This document shows, in pieces, positions 1 to 12,175 of a stretch of DNA of 64,000 nt. The stretch covers positions 13,607,501 to 13,671,500 of the forward strand of contig NC_134108.1 of assembly GCF_040939455.1 (NCBI RefSeq). The letters run 5' to 3'. The stretch comes from Microcebus murinus (taxonomy: Eukaryota; Chordata; Mammalia; Primates; Cheirogaleidae). The notes under the pieces are model-generated. The model was not told where the DNA came from. It did no database searches and was given only the letters and a program-made list of their open reading frames with translations. The first letter of the stretch is position 1; each line of letters begins with the position of its first letter. Both the position numbers and the translations under genes were made by a program.

Positions 1-859
1 CTCCTCTCAGACTACAGAAAGATTCAGGTAGAGTAAACAACAGATGTTCTGGTCACTCCAATTATCTTGTTCCGTCTTGTGCTGCTATAACAAAATACCA
101 CAGACTGGGTAATTTATGAAGAATAGATTTGATTTCCTCGTGGTTCTGGAGGCTAAGAAGTCCAAGATCAAGGTGCTAGTAGGTTCAGTTGTTTGGTAGG
201 AGCTGCTCTCTGCTTTTAAAGTGGCCCCTTCTTGCTGTATCCTTGGGAGGGGAGTGATGCAATATCCTCACACTGAGGAGGAAGGTGCAAGGGTGCTGAA
301 CACCATGTGAATCTTCTTTTATAAGGGCCCTGATCCCATTCACGAGGGAGGAGCCCTCATGGCCTAATCACCTCTTAAAGTCCCCACCTCTTCATATTAT
401 CACATTGGCCATTGAGTTTCAGCACCTGATTTTTGGAGGGGATATATTCAAACCATAGCACCAATGTATAATAGAATATAAGTTCATGATTTGTGTATAC
501 ATATAAATTCTGGTCTTTCCAATAATACTGACAAAATTTGCACTAAAAATAGGAAACTTAAATTGTAAAGTAGTTTTCTATGTTTGATGTACTAAATAGT
601 CTTTAATAAGAAAACTCTTTTAAGTAAGAATATATTAAAGGTACATGCATAATTTTGATCATTTTGAAACATTTAACATTTTAAACTTTCACTTTTTAAA
701 AAAAATTTCTTTTTTTTTTTAATTTTACCTCCTAACATGAAAGCTTTGTGATGGTCCAATTAGAATCAGAGGCAGAGATTATTTAATATAGTTTTCTATG
801 CTAGAAATATAAAAATAAGGAGCAAAGTAATCATTATTCCTTGTCCTTCATTCTGTCAG
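1..859 (+). other. SYNE2: SYNE2 intron (3' part) before exon a
   Basis: Bases 62-465 are a MaLR LTR on the minus strand. The remainder (466-859) is AT-rich intron with T- and A-runs near 690-720. I see no gene in it. Confidence 0.85.
62..465 (-). mobile_element. MaLR LTR (MST/MLT1 type)
   Basis: It begins near a TCTTGTGCTGCTATAACAAA block and ends with GGATATATTCAAACCATAGC, the reverse of a typical MaLR LTR start (TG-TATGGTTTGAATAT). Its middle has the CACATTGG...GGTGATTAGG (reverse) hallmark. No internal retroviral genes accompany it, so it is a solo LTR. Confidence 0.75.
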
Positions 860-1007
860 TAAGTTGCAGTCATTTTTGCTACAACATCAGACTTTCCTGG
901 AAAAATGTGAGACATGGATGGAATTCCTGGTTCAAACGGAACAAAAGTTAGCAGTAGAGATTTCAGGCAATTATCAGCATCTTTTGGAACAGCAGAGAGC
1001 TCATGAG
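860..1007 (+). CDS. SYNE2: SYNE2 exon a (spectrin-repeat rod)
   Basis: The first nesprin-2 coding exon in the window. The acceptor is TTCTGTCAG and the donor GAG|GTAGGT. One base completes a codon from the upstream exon, then 49 codons follow, beginning KLQSFLLQHQTFLEK and ending LLEQQRAHE. The residues match helix A and part of helix B of a spectrin repeat, with the usual Trp-hydrophobic core (ETWMEFL). In the giant isoform this rod joins the actin-binding N-terminus to the KASH anchor in the outer nuclear membrane. The exon is placed by similarity to remembered human nesprin-2 and by the open phase into the next exon. Earlier exons lie outside the window. Confidence 0.93.
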
Positions 1008-2970
1008 GTAGGTTATGCCAGTGGATTTTTGGATAATAAAAAAGTTTTAGACCTTTGAAAGATGGTACAAAATGCCATGTGGGAGAATTAAAATCCTGTA
1101 CCTTGTACTGAGTCTGCTCAAATGCATGTGTCACTTTTGCCTTCTCTTTTAAGGTTGGGGTTTTGATATCTTAGTTACAAAAATGTTGCCCATTTCTCTG
1201 CTTCATAGTGAGTATAAGGGTGTGTCAGGCTTCAGTACCTTGCAATGTATAATGCCAGACTTGTGGCTAAAGACTACTTGCTGGGGGCTGGGTGGAAAGA
1301 GTTACACAATTTACAAATTGGGTTGGAGACAACAGCATTAATATTGCCAAGGCTAATTGTTTAGGAGACTATATTTTGATCAAAAGTCTTTAAAAATTGT
1401 AAACTTGTGTGTTCTTTAAAAAACATATATGAATTTTATAAGAGCAAATTAAGCTATCAGTGATCTCCAAGTGTACCTCTTAATCAAATTGCATTATAAT
1501 TATTTCTCAAGAAATGCAGAGAGAGAACTATTAATATATGCAAAAAGCAAATTAATTAATTTGCTAACAATTAGTCCCTATTTTGCTATTTGCTGGTGTA
1601 AGTAAGTTGTTTTGTGTGTTTATACACATGGAGAGATGGGACTTACCTAAGGGCACAGAAAAGTGTAATTCATAGCTTAAAAAAAAATGAAACTAATTTT
1701 AAAAATAGAGAATTTAAAGATGTATAAGGTATTTTTAAATCCAGTTTTATTGAGTTGACAGATGGTGAAATAATAGACAGTGGTATAACACTACAATGAG
1801 ATAGATACTATTTCATACCCACTACGTTGGCTACAATGAAAAAGATAACAGTGTTGGTGAGGGTGTAGAGAGATTGGAACCCTCTTACATTGCTGTTGGG
1901 AATGTAAAATGGTGAAGCTGCTTTGGAAAACAGTTTGGCAGTTCCTCAAAGTGTTAAGCATAGAGTCACTATATAACCCAGTAATTCCACTCCTAAGTAT
2001 ATACCCAAGATAAATGAAAATATGTGTCCACACAAAAACTTATATACTTACATAAGTATATTGTTCATAGTGGCAGTATTCACAATAGCCAAAAAGTGGA
2101 AAGTTGATGAATGGATGAGTAAAATGTGATATATTCATATAGTAGAATGGTACTCAGCAATAAAAAGAAATAAAGTCCTGGTACATGGTGCAACATGGAT
2201 GAACCTTGAAAACATTATGCTAAAGGAAAGAAACCAGTCACAAAAGTCCACACGTTGCATAATTCCATTTATATGAAATGTCCAGAATAGGTAGTCCTTA
2301 GAGATGTGAAATAGATCAGTGGCTGCTTAAGGATGGAGGATTGGGAGAAAATGGGAATGATTGCTTATGAGGTGGAGTTTCTTTTTGGGATGATGAAAAT
2401 GTTCTAAAATTGATTGTGGTCATGGTTGTACAAGCCTTTAAATATAATAAAAGTTATTAAATTGGGCATTTTAATGAGTGAATTATGTGGCATGTGAATT
2501 ATATCTCAATAAAGCTATTTAAAAAACAGTAGAAATAATTTGAAAGACCTTCTACTGAAAAACAGTGAATTCAGAAAGATCAGAAAAAGAAGGGGCTTTT
2601 TTTTTCTTCAACTTTTTCAAAGATCCAAAGCTACTCTCTGTGTCTGAAAATAAACCACATTTTGTACACAGAATAAACCAGAAAACAAATTGTGCATTAA
2701 TTTATTATATTAGGTGCTTTTAAAAGAATGAAGGGAAACATAATTCTGCTTTTAGTCATTTAGTTTTAGTAAACCAAAAACTAAACTTTAAGCATATCTG
2801 AATTGATGATTTAAAAATAAATCATTCCTGCACTACAGGATTTCACACATTTCCTGATTCAGCTGGCGATACTTTTCATAGTCTTGCTAAAACCAGAATA
2901 TTTAGAAAGTTATCAGAGAACTGGTCACTAAAATTAGGAACTCTAAAGTATGCTCTTCTTTAAATTATAG
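1008..2970 (+). other. SYNE2: SYNE2 intron a-b
   Basis: It contains an L1 3' end at 1770-2526. The stretches 1008-1769 and 2527-2970 are AT-rich with no recognisable element. Confidence 0.85.
1770..2526 (+). mobile_element. Old L1 3' end (L1M type)
   Basis: ORF2 tail and 3' UTR: GGGAATGTAAAATGGTGAAG, AAAACAGTTTGGCAGTTCCT, then CTCAATAAAGCTATTT at the end. It is heavily 5'-truncated, with no open ORF2. Confidence 0.75.
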
Positions 2971-3065
2971 TTGTTTCAAGCCGAGATGTTCAGTCGTCAG
3001 CAGATTTTGCACTCGATCATTATTGATGGGCAGCGTCTTCTAGAACAAGGTCAAGTTGATGACAG
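2971..3065 (+). CDS. SYNE2: SYNE2 exon b (spectrin-repeat rod)
   Basis: Acceptor AAATTATAG, donor GACAG|GTAGGA. It holds 31 codons plus two bases (phase 0 in, phase 2 out), reading LFQAEMFSRQQILHS and ending GQVDD with an Arg split across the junction. It supplies helix B of the repeat begun in exon a. At 95 nt it is the shortest constitutive exon here; only the 69-nt cassette exon and the 92-nt alternative start exon are shorter. Its residues agree with the nesprin-2 sequence as I remember it. Confidence 0.93.
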
Positions 3066-3439
3066 GTAGGATCTCTGGTAAATTATTATGAAGGCAGTTT
3101 CCGCAAATTAGTCATTTTCTTTTTAATGAGCAGATTAGAGGGCATATATCCAATCTTCCTAAGGCAATTGTATGACAGTGAAGCCTCAGTAATAGGAGGA
3201 GAGAGGTTTGTCTGAATCTCTGAAATTACTGAGTATTGTACCTTTTTAGAGAACTGCTGTTATGTTATATGAAGGACATAGAGTAATTGGAAATCACGTA
3301 GCCAACCTCAGCTAGTCATTTGTAGGGACTGGAATTAATGAATAGATCAGAATGAATTGTATCAGTGTCGTAGCAATGGTTTGTAAACATGCTTCTGATA
3401 TTCTTATACAATTACAGAAATTTTATTTGTAAAAGGAGC

Positions 3440-3600
3440 ATAGCGATCACTGGTCCATCTCTCTTACTTACAGATGAAAAACCTGAGTGAGACCCACAAA
3501 TGTGAACTGATTTGACCAAGGTTATTGAAACTAAGTAGCAGCACATTCAGGGCTTGAGCTCCAGTGTCTGGTTTTCAGTCAGTACTGGCTTATACTGGGC
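3440..3600 (+). mobile_element. MIR-like SINE relic
   Basis: The core pattern ACAGATGAAAAACCTGAGTG...GAACTGATTTGACCAAGG...AGTAGCAGCACATTCAGGGC matches the conserved MIR core, much diverged. Confidence 0.6.
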
Positions 3601-5489
3601 AGCTTTTTCATACCGTGATAATTCGTTTGAAAATGGTTTGGTGCCTTAAATCAGATTAAATGCAGCCTGGAATGCTTCTTCCTTTTCATTTACATAGCAA
3701 ATTATCTCTTTATTAAAAATGCAGAGGTTTAAAAATATCGCTGTAAATTGACAATTTTATACTATATTTACATGTCTTAGGAACAATATTTATTTTATCC
3801 CTTCTACTTTTCATGGTGATATTTGGAGTATGAATTTCATTTGTTTTGTTACATTTGCACATCTTTCCCATATTTAGCACCAGTAGTTGTGATTATATTT
3901 ATTAGTATTTTTTCAAAAAATTAAAAAATAAATAATTTTTATTGAGAGTTTTGTTTTTAATGTTTTAGAAGGCATTTCAGGTTTAAGTGGATATTTCTTT
4001 GGAACCACATGAAAGATTTTCATGGTTAAGCTTGGAACAACAAAATGTGTTGTCATATTTATTCTATTCTAAGTAAGCCAAACTTGAATGTGAGCTTTCT
4101 TGAGAATAAAACAAATTCAAATGCAATTAACTTTTATCTTTTGCTTTGTCATCTCTTAGCCAACTCTATAACAATATTATAAACGTTCAAGTCATTAAGT
4201 AAAATAAAATTTAATATTCACATGCAAGCCAACATCTATTAAATTTTAAATGCTAACATTTAGGAAAAAAACACCAACAAGATCAAAATGGTAAGCTGGA
4301 CCTAAGGATAAAAAATTTGGAAACTTGCAAGTGAAAAAATCAGATTAGAACCTGCTAACAATAGGAAAGCCCCAGCTTACAAATCTGTTGTGCTCTAAAT
4401 GTTAATTGATGAGTTTTAGCACTGGGAACAATGTCATGTTTTAAGTGGTTGCTCATGCTGGCAGGTGGTTCAGGACAGCTGGGTTGTGCAGAGTGAGGGT
4501 GAGGGCTCCGAAGAGGTCTTGGATAGTTACCTGGTACACATAGCAGCATGCAAGGGCCTTTTCATGTAATAGAATATTCTCAAGTCCTGAAGGTACACAT
4601 TTTCTGAGTTGACAGATACTTACAGCTTTTAGGGAAGTTATCATGAACCCAATTCTACTGCGACTGATTATTCATCTGTACATATAGATAGATAGATCAG
4701 AATATCCTTTCAAAACTGAAAGTCATCACCAAAGCCTAACTCGTTATCATATGGATCTATTTTTAAAATGAGACAGCATAAGAAAATTTTTGCTGGGGCT
4801 TTATTCAGTACTTTTTGTTTTTAATACTGGCTTTGTCGAGTGTGACTATGTATTATTCATCTTTTGTTTAAGTTGAATTATTAAATAAGTTTTGGGGCTC
4901 ATAGCACATTTGGCTATAAAATCAAAATTGATAGTGGCTCTAGATACTAGGATACAGTCAAGAATAGTCTGCATCAGTAAGTCCCATTCAGATTTGGTGC
5001 TGTCCTCAAGAGGATAGGATGTCTGAGGAAGAAAAGCAAAATGAACGTCATAGACAAAACACAAGCAATGTTACACTTTAATACGAAGACATGCAAACGA
5101 CACTATAATCAACAAAGAAACTCATTCTATTTGATGCTGGACAAACCGTTACTAACCAGTTCTGGAGCCACAAGTTGAATATTAAAATAAAACTTAATAA
5201 AGGACTACCAATATTTTTTAAAAGGTAAAAAAAACACAGAAGTAGGAAGAACACGTTAGAAGATCTGAGATTCTTTAGCCTACAATTGAGAAAGCTTAGG
5301 TAACATTTAATATTTCCAAATACATGAATGGCATTTAAACAGACCATGATAACTAGTTTTCATTTTCCTCATAACAAAGTGAAGTCAGCCTAAAATGTAA
5401 AAGGGATGCTTTAGATTAATGTGTGGAATAATTTTCTAAAGATTAGGGCTGTTTATTGTGAGGGAATACTGAGAGAGTTTATGGAGTGC

Positions 5490-5600
5490 AGGGGTTTTTT
5501 TTTTAATTTATTTTTTTATTTTAGCGTATTATGGGGGTACAAGTGTTAAGGTTACTTATATTGCCCATGCCTCCCTCCTCCCTCAAGTAAGAGCTTCAAG
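5490..5600 (-). mobile_element. Short L1 3' end, strepsirrhine type
   Basis: A T-run, then TTTTAGCGTATTATGGGGGT and TATATTGCCCATGCCTCC. This is the 3' UTR of an L1 group abundant in lemur-like primates, read in antisense, with about 100 bp kept. Confidence 0.6.
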
Positions 5601-6139
5601 CATGCAGTTTTTAAAAATGGTTTTAAACTGCCTAGTTTAATCGAAATGGTTTATGATTCTAGCTAGGGTAACACAGTTTTGTCCAGCCAAAGAGGCGTAT
5701 GAATTTTGGCTGAAGACAGGAGTTCTGCATAAGCTTTGCTCCACGTACTTTCCCGCAGGGGGCCCACGAGCCCTTGTCCTGTGCTGTACATGTTGCTATG
5801 AGGTGCTCAGGCTTTGGAGCTATTCCCAGTGCACCTGTGGTTTTCTACTCCTCTCCTGCCATGCTCTCAGGGAGGGAATAAAATGACAATGACCTGATCG
5901 CAAATTTTCCTTCAAACTGGGCTGAGACATGGTAACTCTCACCATTTGCAAACACTAGTAGTTTAATTTTTAAAGTTACTTCTAGTAGACCCAGTAATAG
6001 ATCGCATAGCGATATTTGGATACCTCTGCCTTGGGTCCCTTCTCAGAGCTTAAGGTCATGCGAAGTGGACAGATTGGCTGATTATGTAACTGCACCCAAG
6101 ATGTCGGCGTTTTTCACCACGCAATTATTTCTTCGCCAG

Positions 6140-6374
6140 GGATGAGTTCAACCTGAAACTGACGCTCCTCAGTAATCAGTGGCAGGGAGTAATTCGCAGG
6201 GCCCAGCAGAGGCGGGGCATCATCGACAGCCAGACTCGCCAGTGGCAACGCTACAGGGAGATGGCAGAAAAGCTTCGTAAATGGCTTGTTGAAGTGTCCT
6301 ACCTCCCCGTGAGTGGTCTCGGAAGCGTCCCTATACCACTGCAACAAGCAAGGACTCTCTTTGATGAAGTGCAG
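6140..6374 (+). CDS. SYNE2: SYNE2 exon c (spectrin-repeat rod)
   Basis: Acceptor TTCGCCAG, donor GTGCAG|GTAAGG. One base completes the split Arg, then 78 codons follow. It starts DEFNLKLTLLSNQWQ and ends ARTLFDEVQ. It closes one repeat with a helix C carrying the conserved Trp (NQWQGVIRRAQ) and opens the next with helix A (QWQRYREMAEKLRKWL). The Pro/Gly-rich stretch SYLPVSGLGSVPIP is an A-B loop longer than usual. All boundaries keep the reading frame. Confidence 0.95.
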
Positions 6375-7284
6375 GTAAGGTGCAAACACACTGTTCTCAA
6401 TCCTCTTATGCATTTCCGCTGCACACTTTACCTTAGCCTTGGTTCCTCAGGAGGACTCTGGAGTGACGCTGGAATTGGGACAATCATTGTTCTCAAATGT
6501 CAACAGGGACATACAAAATGATTGTGTTGCAAAGCCCTCGTTTAGTGAGGAAATGACAGCAAGCCTCCACAGAAGCAAGGCCTGCAGCCGCTCACTGAGT
6601 CCCAGCACGGATAGAAAGGCAACGGCGAGGAAAGGGAAACTTTGTGTTGATGATGCATATTTTACTCATGAGCAATTTAAACATGCAACTTAAGTACCAG
6701 AGAAGGTAAAAGGCCCTGTCCAGTTTGACCTCTGTCCCTTCCCAGGGAGCCCTTTACTTGCACCAGCATCCTAGACAGATACCTCCTAGCACTCTAGCCA
6801 GTCCTTCTCAGTGTGTCTCACGGGCTTCTCGTCCTTTAAAGACACTGTTCTCTGGTTCCTTTCTCCTCCAGATTTCTCTGAGAGACCTCATCCACCAACA
6901 TGGCTTCAGCTACCCCCTACAAGCAGACAAGGGGAAAATTTGTATCTTCCGGTCACATTCACCTGCTGAGCTTTGAACTCATGTATCCAACCAACATTTG
7001 GATTTGTATCTATGTGCTCTGCAGGTGTAATGTACTCATGGGTCTCAACAGAGCCTGTGATCTCTGGACCAGCCATTCTCTCTTTTTCCATGTACCCAAT
7101 TTGGGGAAGTGTCATCACCAGACTATCAGTGTAGGAATGCTAGAGTCATTTAAGAGCTGTACTCTTGCTTGTCTCTCACCTCCCCCCCATATCTAATCTG
7201 CCCCTTCCTGCTGCCACTGCCTTGGCTGGGTTCTCATGATGTGTTGCCTTGATGGACAATAGCTTCCTAACCTGTCTCAGTAGA

Positions 7285-7885
7285 TCCAACAGATGTCTTT
7301 CTTCCATTCTACCTTCACTCTGATGCTGAGTGCTTTTATGAAAATTTTAATCCAGACACATCACTTCCCTGCTTAATATTCTTCTATGAATCTCAGTTGC
7401 TTTGATTACCAAACCCAAATTCCCATGCAAGACATGGTCTTGCCTCATCTTCTACCCCTCTCTTGCATGCACTTCATACTCCAGCCACTGAAAACTATGT
7501 CCAGCTTCCTGAAGTCATCATATTGCTTTCGTATAGTGAATTTATTTGTCCATCCTTATTTCTCTGTGGGAAACATCCTCTCCTCCACTCCTGGTCACAC
7601 TTATCTCCCCACTCCAGGTCTTTCTTAATCTGGGTGAGTTCATATGTCTTTCAGGACTCATTCGGCCTTTACAACTTTGAAGAAGCCTCTCTGATCTTGC
7701 TGGGTCCAGTGTCCCTCTGTAGCCCGGCTGTCAGTCTCATAAAGGAATTTCCATATCGCCACATCCTGACGGTGTTTCACCTGGGGCAGAAACTAAGCCT
7801 CTCCCCATTGCACTTTCATTCCTTTATACATCGGTGCATTCATGTACAAAGTATCACCCCAGTAAATGCTTGCTGAAAGAAAGAG
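7285..7885 (+). mobile_element. L2-like LINE relic
   Basis: The order TCACTTCCCTGCTTAATATT, CACTTCATACTCCAGCCACT, TTTGAAGAAGCCTCTCTGAT and finally AGTAAATGCTTGCTGAAAGA follows the L2 3' region. Strongly diverged and partly rearranged. Confidence 0.5.
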
Positions 7886-7931
7886 GACAGGCTATGTATG
7901 CTAAAATTTAGGGCCACTTAAAAATACTCGT

Positions 7932-8248
7932 GCCTAGCACTCTGGGAGGCCGAGGCAGGAGGATCACTCAAGGTCAGGAGTTCAAAACCAGCCTGAGCAA
8001 GAGGGAGACCCCTGTCTCTACTTAAAAATAGAAAGAAATTAATTGGCCAGCTAAAAATATATAGAAAAAAAATTAGCTGGATATGGAGGTGCATGCCTGG
8101 AGTCCCCAGCTACTCGGGAGGGAGGCTGAGGCAGGAGGATTGCTTGAGCCCAGGAGTTTGAGGTTGCTGTGAGTTAGGCTGATGCCACAGCACTCACTCT
8201 AGCCTGGGCAACAGAGTGAGACTCTGTTTCAAAAAAAAAAAAAAAAAA
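7932..8248 (+). mobile_element. Alu, prosimian type
   Basis: From CTAGCACTCTGGGAGGCCGA to GGGCAACAGAGTGAGACTCT plus a poly-A tail. The right arm reads GAGGTTGCTGTGAGTTAGGC and CACTCACTCTAGCC, a strepsirrhine variant. The 5' 30 bp are missing. Flanking AAATACTCGTG and AAAGTACTTGTG are target-site duplications. Confidence 0.9.
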
Positions 8249-8312
8249 GTACTTGTGTTAGGGAAATGATGAAGAAAAGAAGGAGAAAGTAACAAACTGT
8301 GGTTCCTTTCAG

Positions 8313-8507
8313 TTCAAAGAAAAAGTGTTCCTGCGACAGCAAGGCAGTTACATCCTAACGGTGGAGGCCTGCAAGCAGCTCCTGCTCTCCGCAGACAGTG
8401 GAGCCGAGGCCGCCTTGCAGGTGGAACTCACCGAAATCCAAGAGAAATGGAAATCAGCCAGCGTGAGTCTGGAGGAACAGAAGAAAAAACTGGCCTTCTT
8501 GTTGAAA
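8313..8507 (+). CDS. SYNE2: SYNE2 exon d (spectrin-repeat rod)
   Basis: Acceptor TTCCTTTCAG, strong donor AAA|GTAAGT. It is exactly 65 codons, phase 0 at both ends, so skipping it would keep the frame. It starts FKEKVFLRQQGSYILTVEA and ends KKKLAFLLK. It holds helices B and C of the repeat begun in exon c, with the conserved helix-C Trp in IQEKWKSA. The acceptor lies only about 60 bp after the poly-A tail of an Alu element. Confidence 0.95.
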
Positions 8508-9169
8508 GTAAGTTCCACTAAAAAAAAAAAACCAAAAAACACCTTTTAATACTTACACTGCTTTCCCTCTCATTGTTATCCTGAAGATCAAATAATGCAA
8601 AGATCATTAAGTAATACCTTGCAGTATTTTGATCCTCTGTGTTTTATTTAAGACTTTGTCCTGTCTTGCATGAACTGGAAAAGTTTCTCAATTTTCAGCA
8701 TTTCATCTTTCCAGAAAATCCTCCAACGAAGTAATTTAAAGTCTAATAACACTGCCCAAACTATGAATTCTGATTAATGGCCAGTGTGAAGCCTTAGCCA
8801 TGCATGACTTTATAAATCCATACAAAAATTCAAAGAGTAGATTCTGCTCCCTAATCTAAGACTCTAAAGTGCTTTTCAAGATTGATATCTCTTCTTTTAT
8901 AGGAGGGGAAAAACCAACCCAAAAAGATACTCTTGATTTAGCTTAGCTTATCCAAGCCAGTTGCTTTGAGATAAAATCTCCAGGAGGTATATTAAGCCCT
9001 TCGTTGGATACAGATTGCATACTGATCACACAGTTAATTTGGAAAATGTAGATTTATCCAGGCCTCCCACAATATGCTTTTATCCCTCACTCTCCAATTC
9101 TATGCATAATACATAATTAAATCAACAGTGTAAAAAGGACATGGGCTCTACATTCAAATAAACCCAAGT

Positions 9170-9360
9170 TAAAAACATAGTAAACCAAGTGACCTGGTTA
9201 ATTCAACTACCTAAGCCTCAATTTACACATCTGTAGAGTGGGTATAATTTCACCTCCTTCCTGTGGCCATTGTGAGGATTTAATGAAATAAAGAAGATAA
9301 ATCATGTGGTACCATATCTGGCATATAGTTAGTACTAAATAAATGATAGTAATGATCATG
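9170..9360 (+). mobile_element. MIR SINE
   Basis: AAGTGACCTGGTTAATTCAA, CTAAGCCTCAATTTACACAT and GTGAGGATTTAATGAAATAA are in the MIR order. Confidence 0.7.
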
Positions 9361-10887
9361 GTTGAGTTTATTATCATTTTAAAAAGTGAAAACAGCTAAA
9401 TGCTAAGGTCTTATATATATTAATAATCACTAGCACTTAAATGAGATTATTAAATTTGGCCTGTCGCATGTTTGGATAAAAGGTAATAACTATAAATAAA
9501 ATTAATGGAAGGGATTTGGGTTATTTTTAATGCTTAAATATGCACACCCATTGTGTTTATTCTACTCAATTTTATTTAATAATATATTACCTTCAGCGTA
9601 AGAAGCAGTCAATCACAAATGCCACTGAAATAAAGAACTATTATTTTCACACAGCACAATACATCAGTAATATAATATGCCTGATTCTTTTTTCTTCCTT
9701 TTGCTTTTAGGAAAGAATTTTAAACATTGTAATTCATTCTGTAGAGAACAAGTTAATCATATATTTTTTTAAATTTGTAATGTGATTTTTGGAGATACTC
9801 CCAAGACTTAATAAGGCATGATGTCTGAGTCACTGCATTGCTTTTCTTATCTGTCTGTTTGTTGGTGTATAAAACAACCACTTTGATAGATGTTTGCAGG
9901 CCGTGACATTAAGTTATTTCCTTATAATTCATGTAGTAAAAAGACTTGGTTATAGTTCCAGAATCTAAGTCATCCTTGGAAAGAAGAATCCTTATTCTTC
10001 TCTCGTTAAAGTTAATTTCATTTTGAATCATACACTACCATCCTGTTGGTCTGAGAAGAAATTTATGAATCTAAATTTTAATGTTTATATAGCCTCAATT
10101 TATTATATCTTTTCACTATAACTATAATACTCACCTATTTTTAGCTCTTAATGCTCTTAATAAATATGTCAAAATACAGCCATTATCATTCCATGCCATG
10201 CACATTCATCCTTCTGCACTGTCATCTTTTAATTTTGTTGTGAAAAATAAGTTGACCCTATCTGTTTTAGATCCATTAACATTTATGGAATGCATGTTGA
10301 CATATTTCACAATGTGTATTGATTCTATTAAGAATATTGTTCAATTTAAACAGAAAGAGGATCTTTTTGTCTACCCTTACTCTGCTTAGCGTTGATGAGG
10401 TATAGTCATAAAGATATTTTATCATGTCTGTCCATGATAGACAAAAGTTTTTTGAGGTGTTTTTTTTTTTTTTCTTTCTTTCTTTTTTCTCCTGGTACTT
10501 TGGAAGAGGGCAATGTAGTCACACACTATAGGAAGTTCCATGAGGGAATTTTAAAGAGAAAAGAGACTCCTGGGCCAAACTCTGAGTTTATTAGAAACCA
10601 AAAGACATGTTGTGAGGAGGTACGTAAGTCAGCACTGTTTCCAGAGACAATTGTGGTAGTAGTACCTATGCATTGTTATGCTGAAAATAAGGTGTCAGAA
10701 GAGAAGACAGAAAGAATCCAGACAAGAAAATATTGGTGATGATGAAAGAGAGATTGTGAGGAAAGATGCAAGGTGCTTTGACACCATGCTACCTGGTAAA
10801 AGTGATCCCAGCTGTGATTCTAGTTGTCTTTCTGTGGAACTCAGTAACTCATGGTGTGGGGAATGGCCACTTCAGAGGGGCCCTGAA

Positions 10888-10935
10888 GAGGAGAAGGAGG
10901 AGGAGGAGGAGGAGGAGGCAGCGGCGGCGGCGGCC
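10888..10935 (+). repeat. Compound triplet repeat (GGA)n(GCG)n
   Basis: About nine GGA units followed by about five GCG units, abutting. Intronic, in the 10.4-11.0-kb stretch whose overlapping open frames look like chance. Confidence 0.85.
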
Positions 10936-11889
10936 AGGAAATGACAATAGGATAAATGGATGGTCTTAGACAAAAAGAATGAGACTTGTTTAGTTGAATT
11001 TAATTTTCATTGGCACTGAGACACTAATAGGAGTTAATGTGTAGCTAAGGTGCTATGAAGAATCAATCTCTGCTATGATTCCTTTCATTTTTTTCTTTTG
11101 CTTTTTTTTTAATTACCAAAAAAATATGTGTCTAATAAAAAAATTCAGAAATAACTGAAGTATGTGGAGTAAAAAATGAAATTTGCCTTGCACTATCATC
11201 CAAATTCTACTATCTTCTCCAGGTCACCGTTGCTACCAGTTTGGTGTGTAACCTTTCAAAACATAACCACTGAATGTGTGTTTTCTTTTATCGGTACACA
11301 GAGATCTACTGCATTGTGTACAGCCACTCTCTACCACCCACCTACCCAGCTGTGTTCTCTCTGGAGCACTTATCACCACTTCACATAGTAGAGATACATT
11401 TCTTAAATTGTGCATTCTCTCTTCTTCCACCTTTTGGTTTGTATGGGTTTTCATGTATTATAAGTTTAATCCTTTGCTACATATGTTTCAATACTAACCA
11501 CATAAGGCCAGTCAAATGCTATGCCTTTTGTAGTGTGTTTCCCCGTCTATAACAATTCAAATCTATGTGGCTAATACTATTTATAAGTCTAATTAAATCA
11601 GAGTCAAGGCTATATTATTTTTATGTTCCATCTCTCTCCTCTTACCCAAACATATTTTCATTCTGAATGAGATTCCATGTCCTCCTTTATACCCTCATAG
11701 TGCATTCAGGAGAGGGTAACATTGGGTGCAGTTACAGGTAGGGTTAGGAAGCAGACAAAGTACTGGGCTTACACTCCTGCCTCTACACACAGGTTGGGAT
11801 TCAGATAACATTTTTGCATACCCAGAATATTCTGGGCTTTGTGCTTGGCGCTTTGACACCTATTTCCTCCTCTGTCCTCCAACAAATGT

Positions 11890-12040
11890 AGAGAGTTTAT
11901 ATTATTTCCATTTTCACAGGGAAAATTGAGACCTAGAGCATTATCTGTTTAAAGCCACACAGATAGTAGGTAACAGAGTCAGTTTTGAATCCTGCTCTGA
12001 TGACCACGGTGTGCTGCCTACCCTGGCCATGAGTGTGGGC
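11890..12040 (+). mobile_element. MIR SINE relic
   Basis: ATTTTCACAGGGAAAATTGA, AAAGCCACACAGATAGTAGG and TTTTGAATCCTGCTCTGATG lie in MIR order. Confidence 0.6.
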
Positions 12041-12175
12041 ACAGCCTCACACTGCTCATCCGTGGGACTTTAATCCTTTCTCAGGAAATTAAGGAAAGTC
12101 CTTTTCTTTTCTTTCCTTTTCCCCAATTTCCTATGTCAAAACAATTTATTCCATTTCTTTCTCTTCCCATGCTAG

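Larger units (their letters stand above)
3066..6139 (+). other. SYNE2: SYNE2 intron b-c
   Basis: MIR-like sequence at 3440-3600 and a short young L1 3' end at 5490-5600. The stretches 3601-5489 and 5601-6139 are ordinary AT-rich intron. The open frame near 5653-5886 shows no family features and is probably chance. Confidence 0.8.
6375..8312 (+). other. SYNE2: SYNE2 intron c-d
   Basis: Bases 6375-7280 are unassigned. Bases 7285-7885 look like L2 and 7932-8248 is an Alu. Open frames in 6400-7200 do not resemble any family I know. Confidence 0.8.
8508..12175 (+). other. SYNE2: SYNE2 intron d-e
   Basis: MIR relics at 9170-9360 and 11890-12040, and a compound triplet repeat at 10888-10935. Bases 9361-10887 and 10936-11889 are AT-rich with nothing I can name. 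11180-11460 is Cys/Leu-rich in frame but looks like old repeat. Confidence 0.8.

Noticed and set aside
5653..5886. A 77-codon Cys-rich frame
   Set aside because: No match to a family I know, no coding neighbours or splice sites with it, so not supported.
6261..7196. Several frames of 80-100 codons after exon c
   Set aside because: The first part overlaps exon c in another frame and the rest lack family features, so they are shadows or chance.
10392..10944. Overlapping open frames of 63-115 codons
   Set aside because: No homology recognised, low-complexity ends, and no splice logic. Treated as chance in intron d-e.
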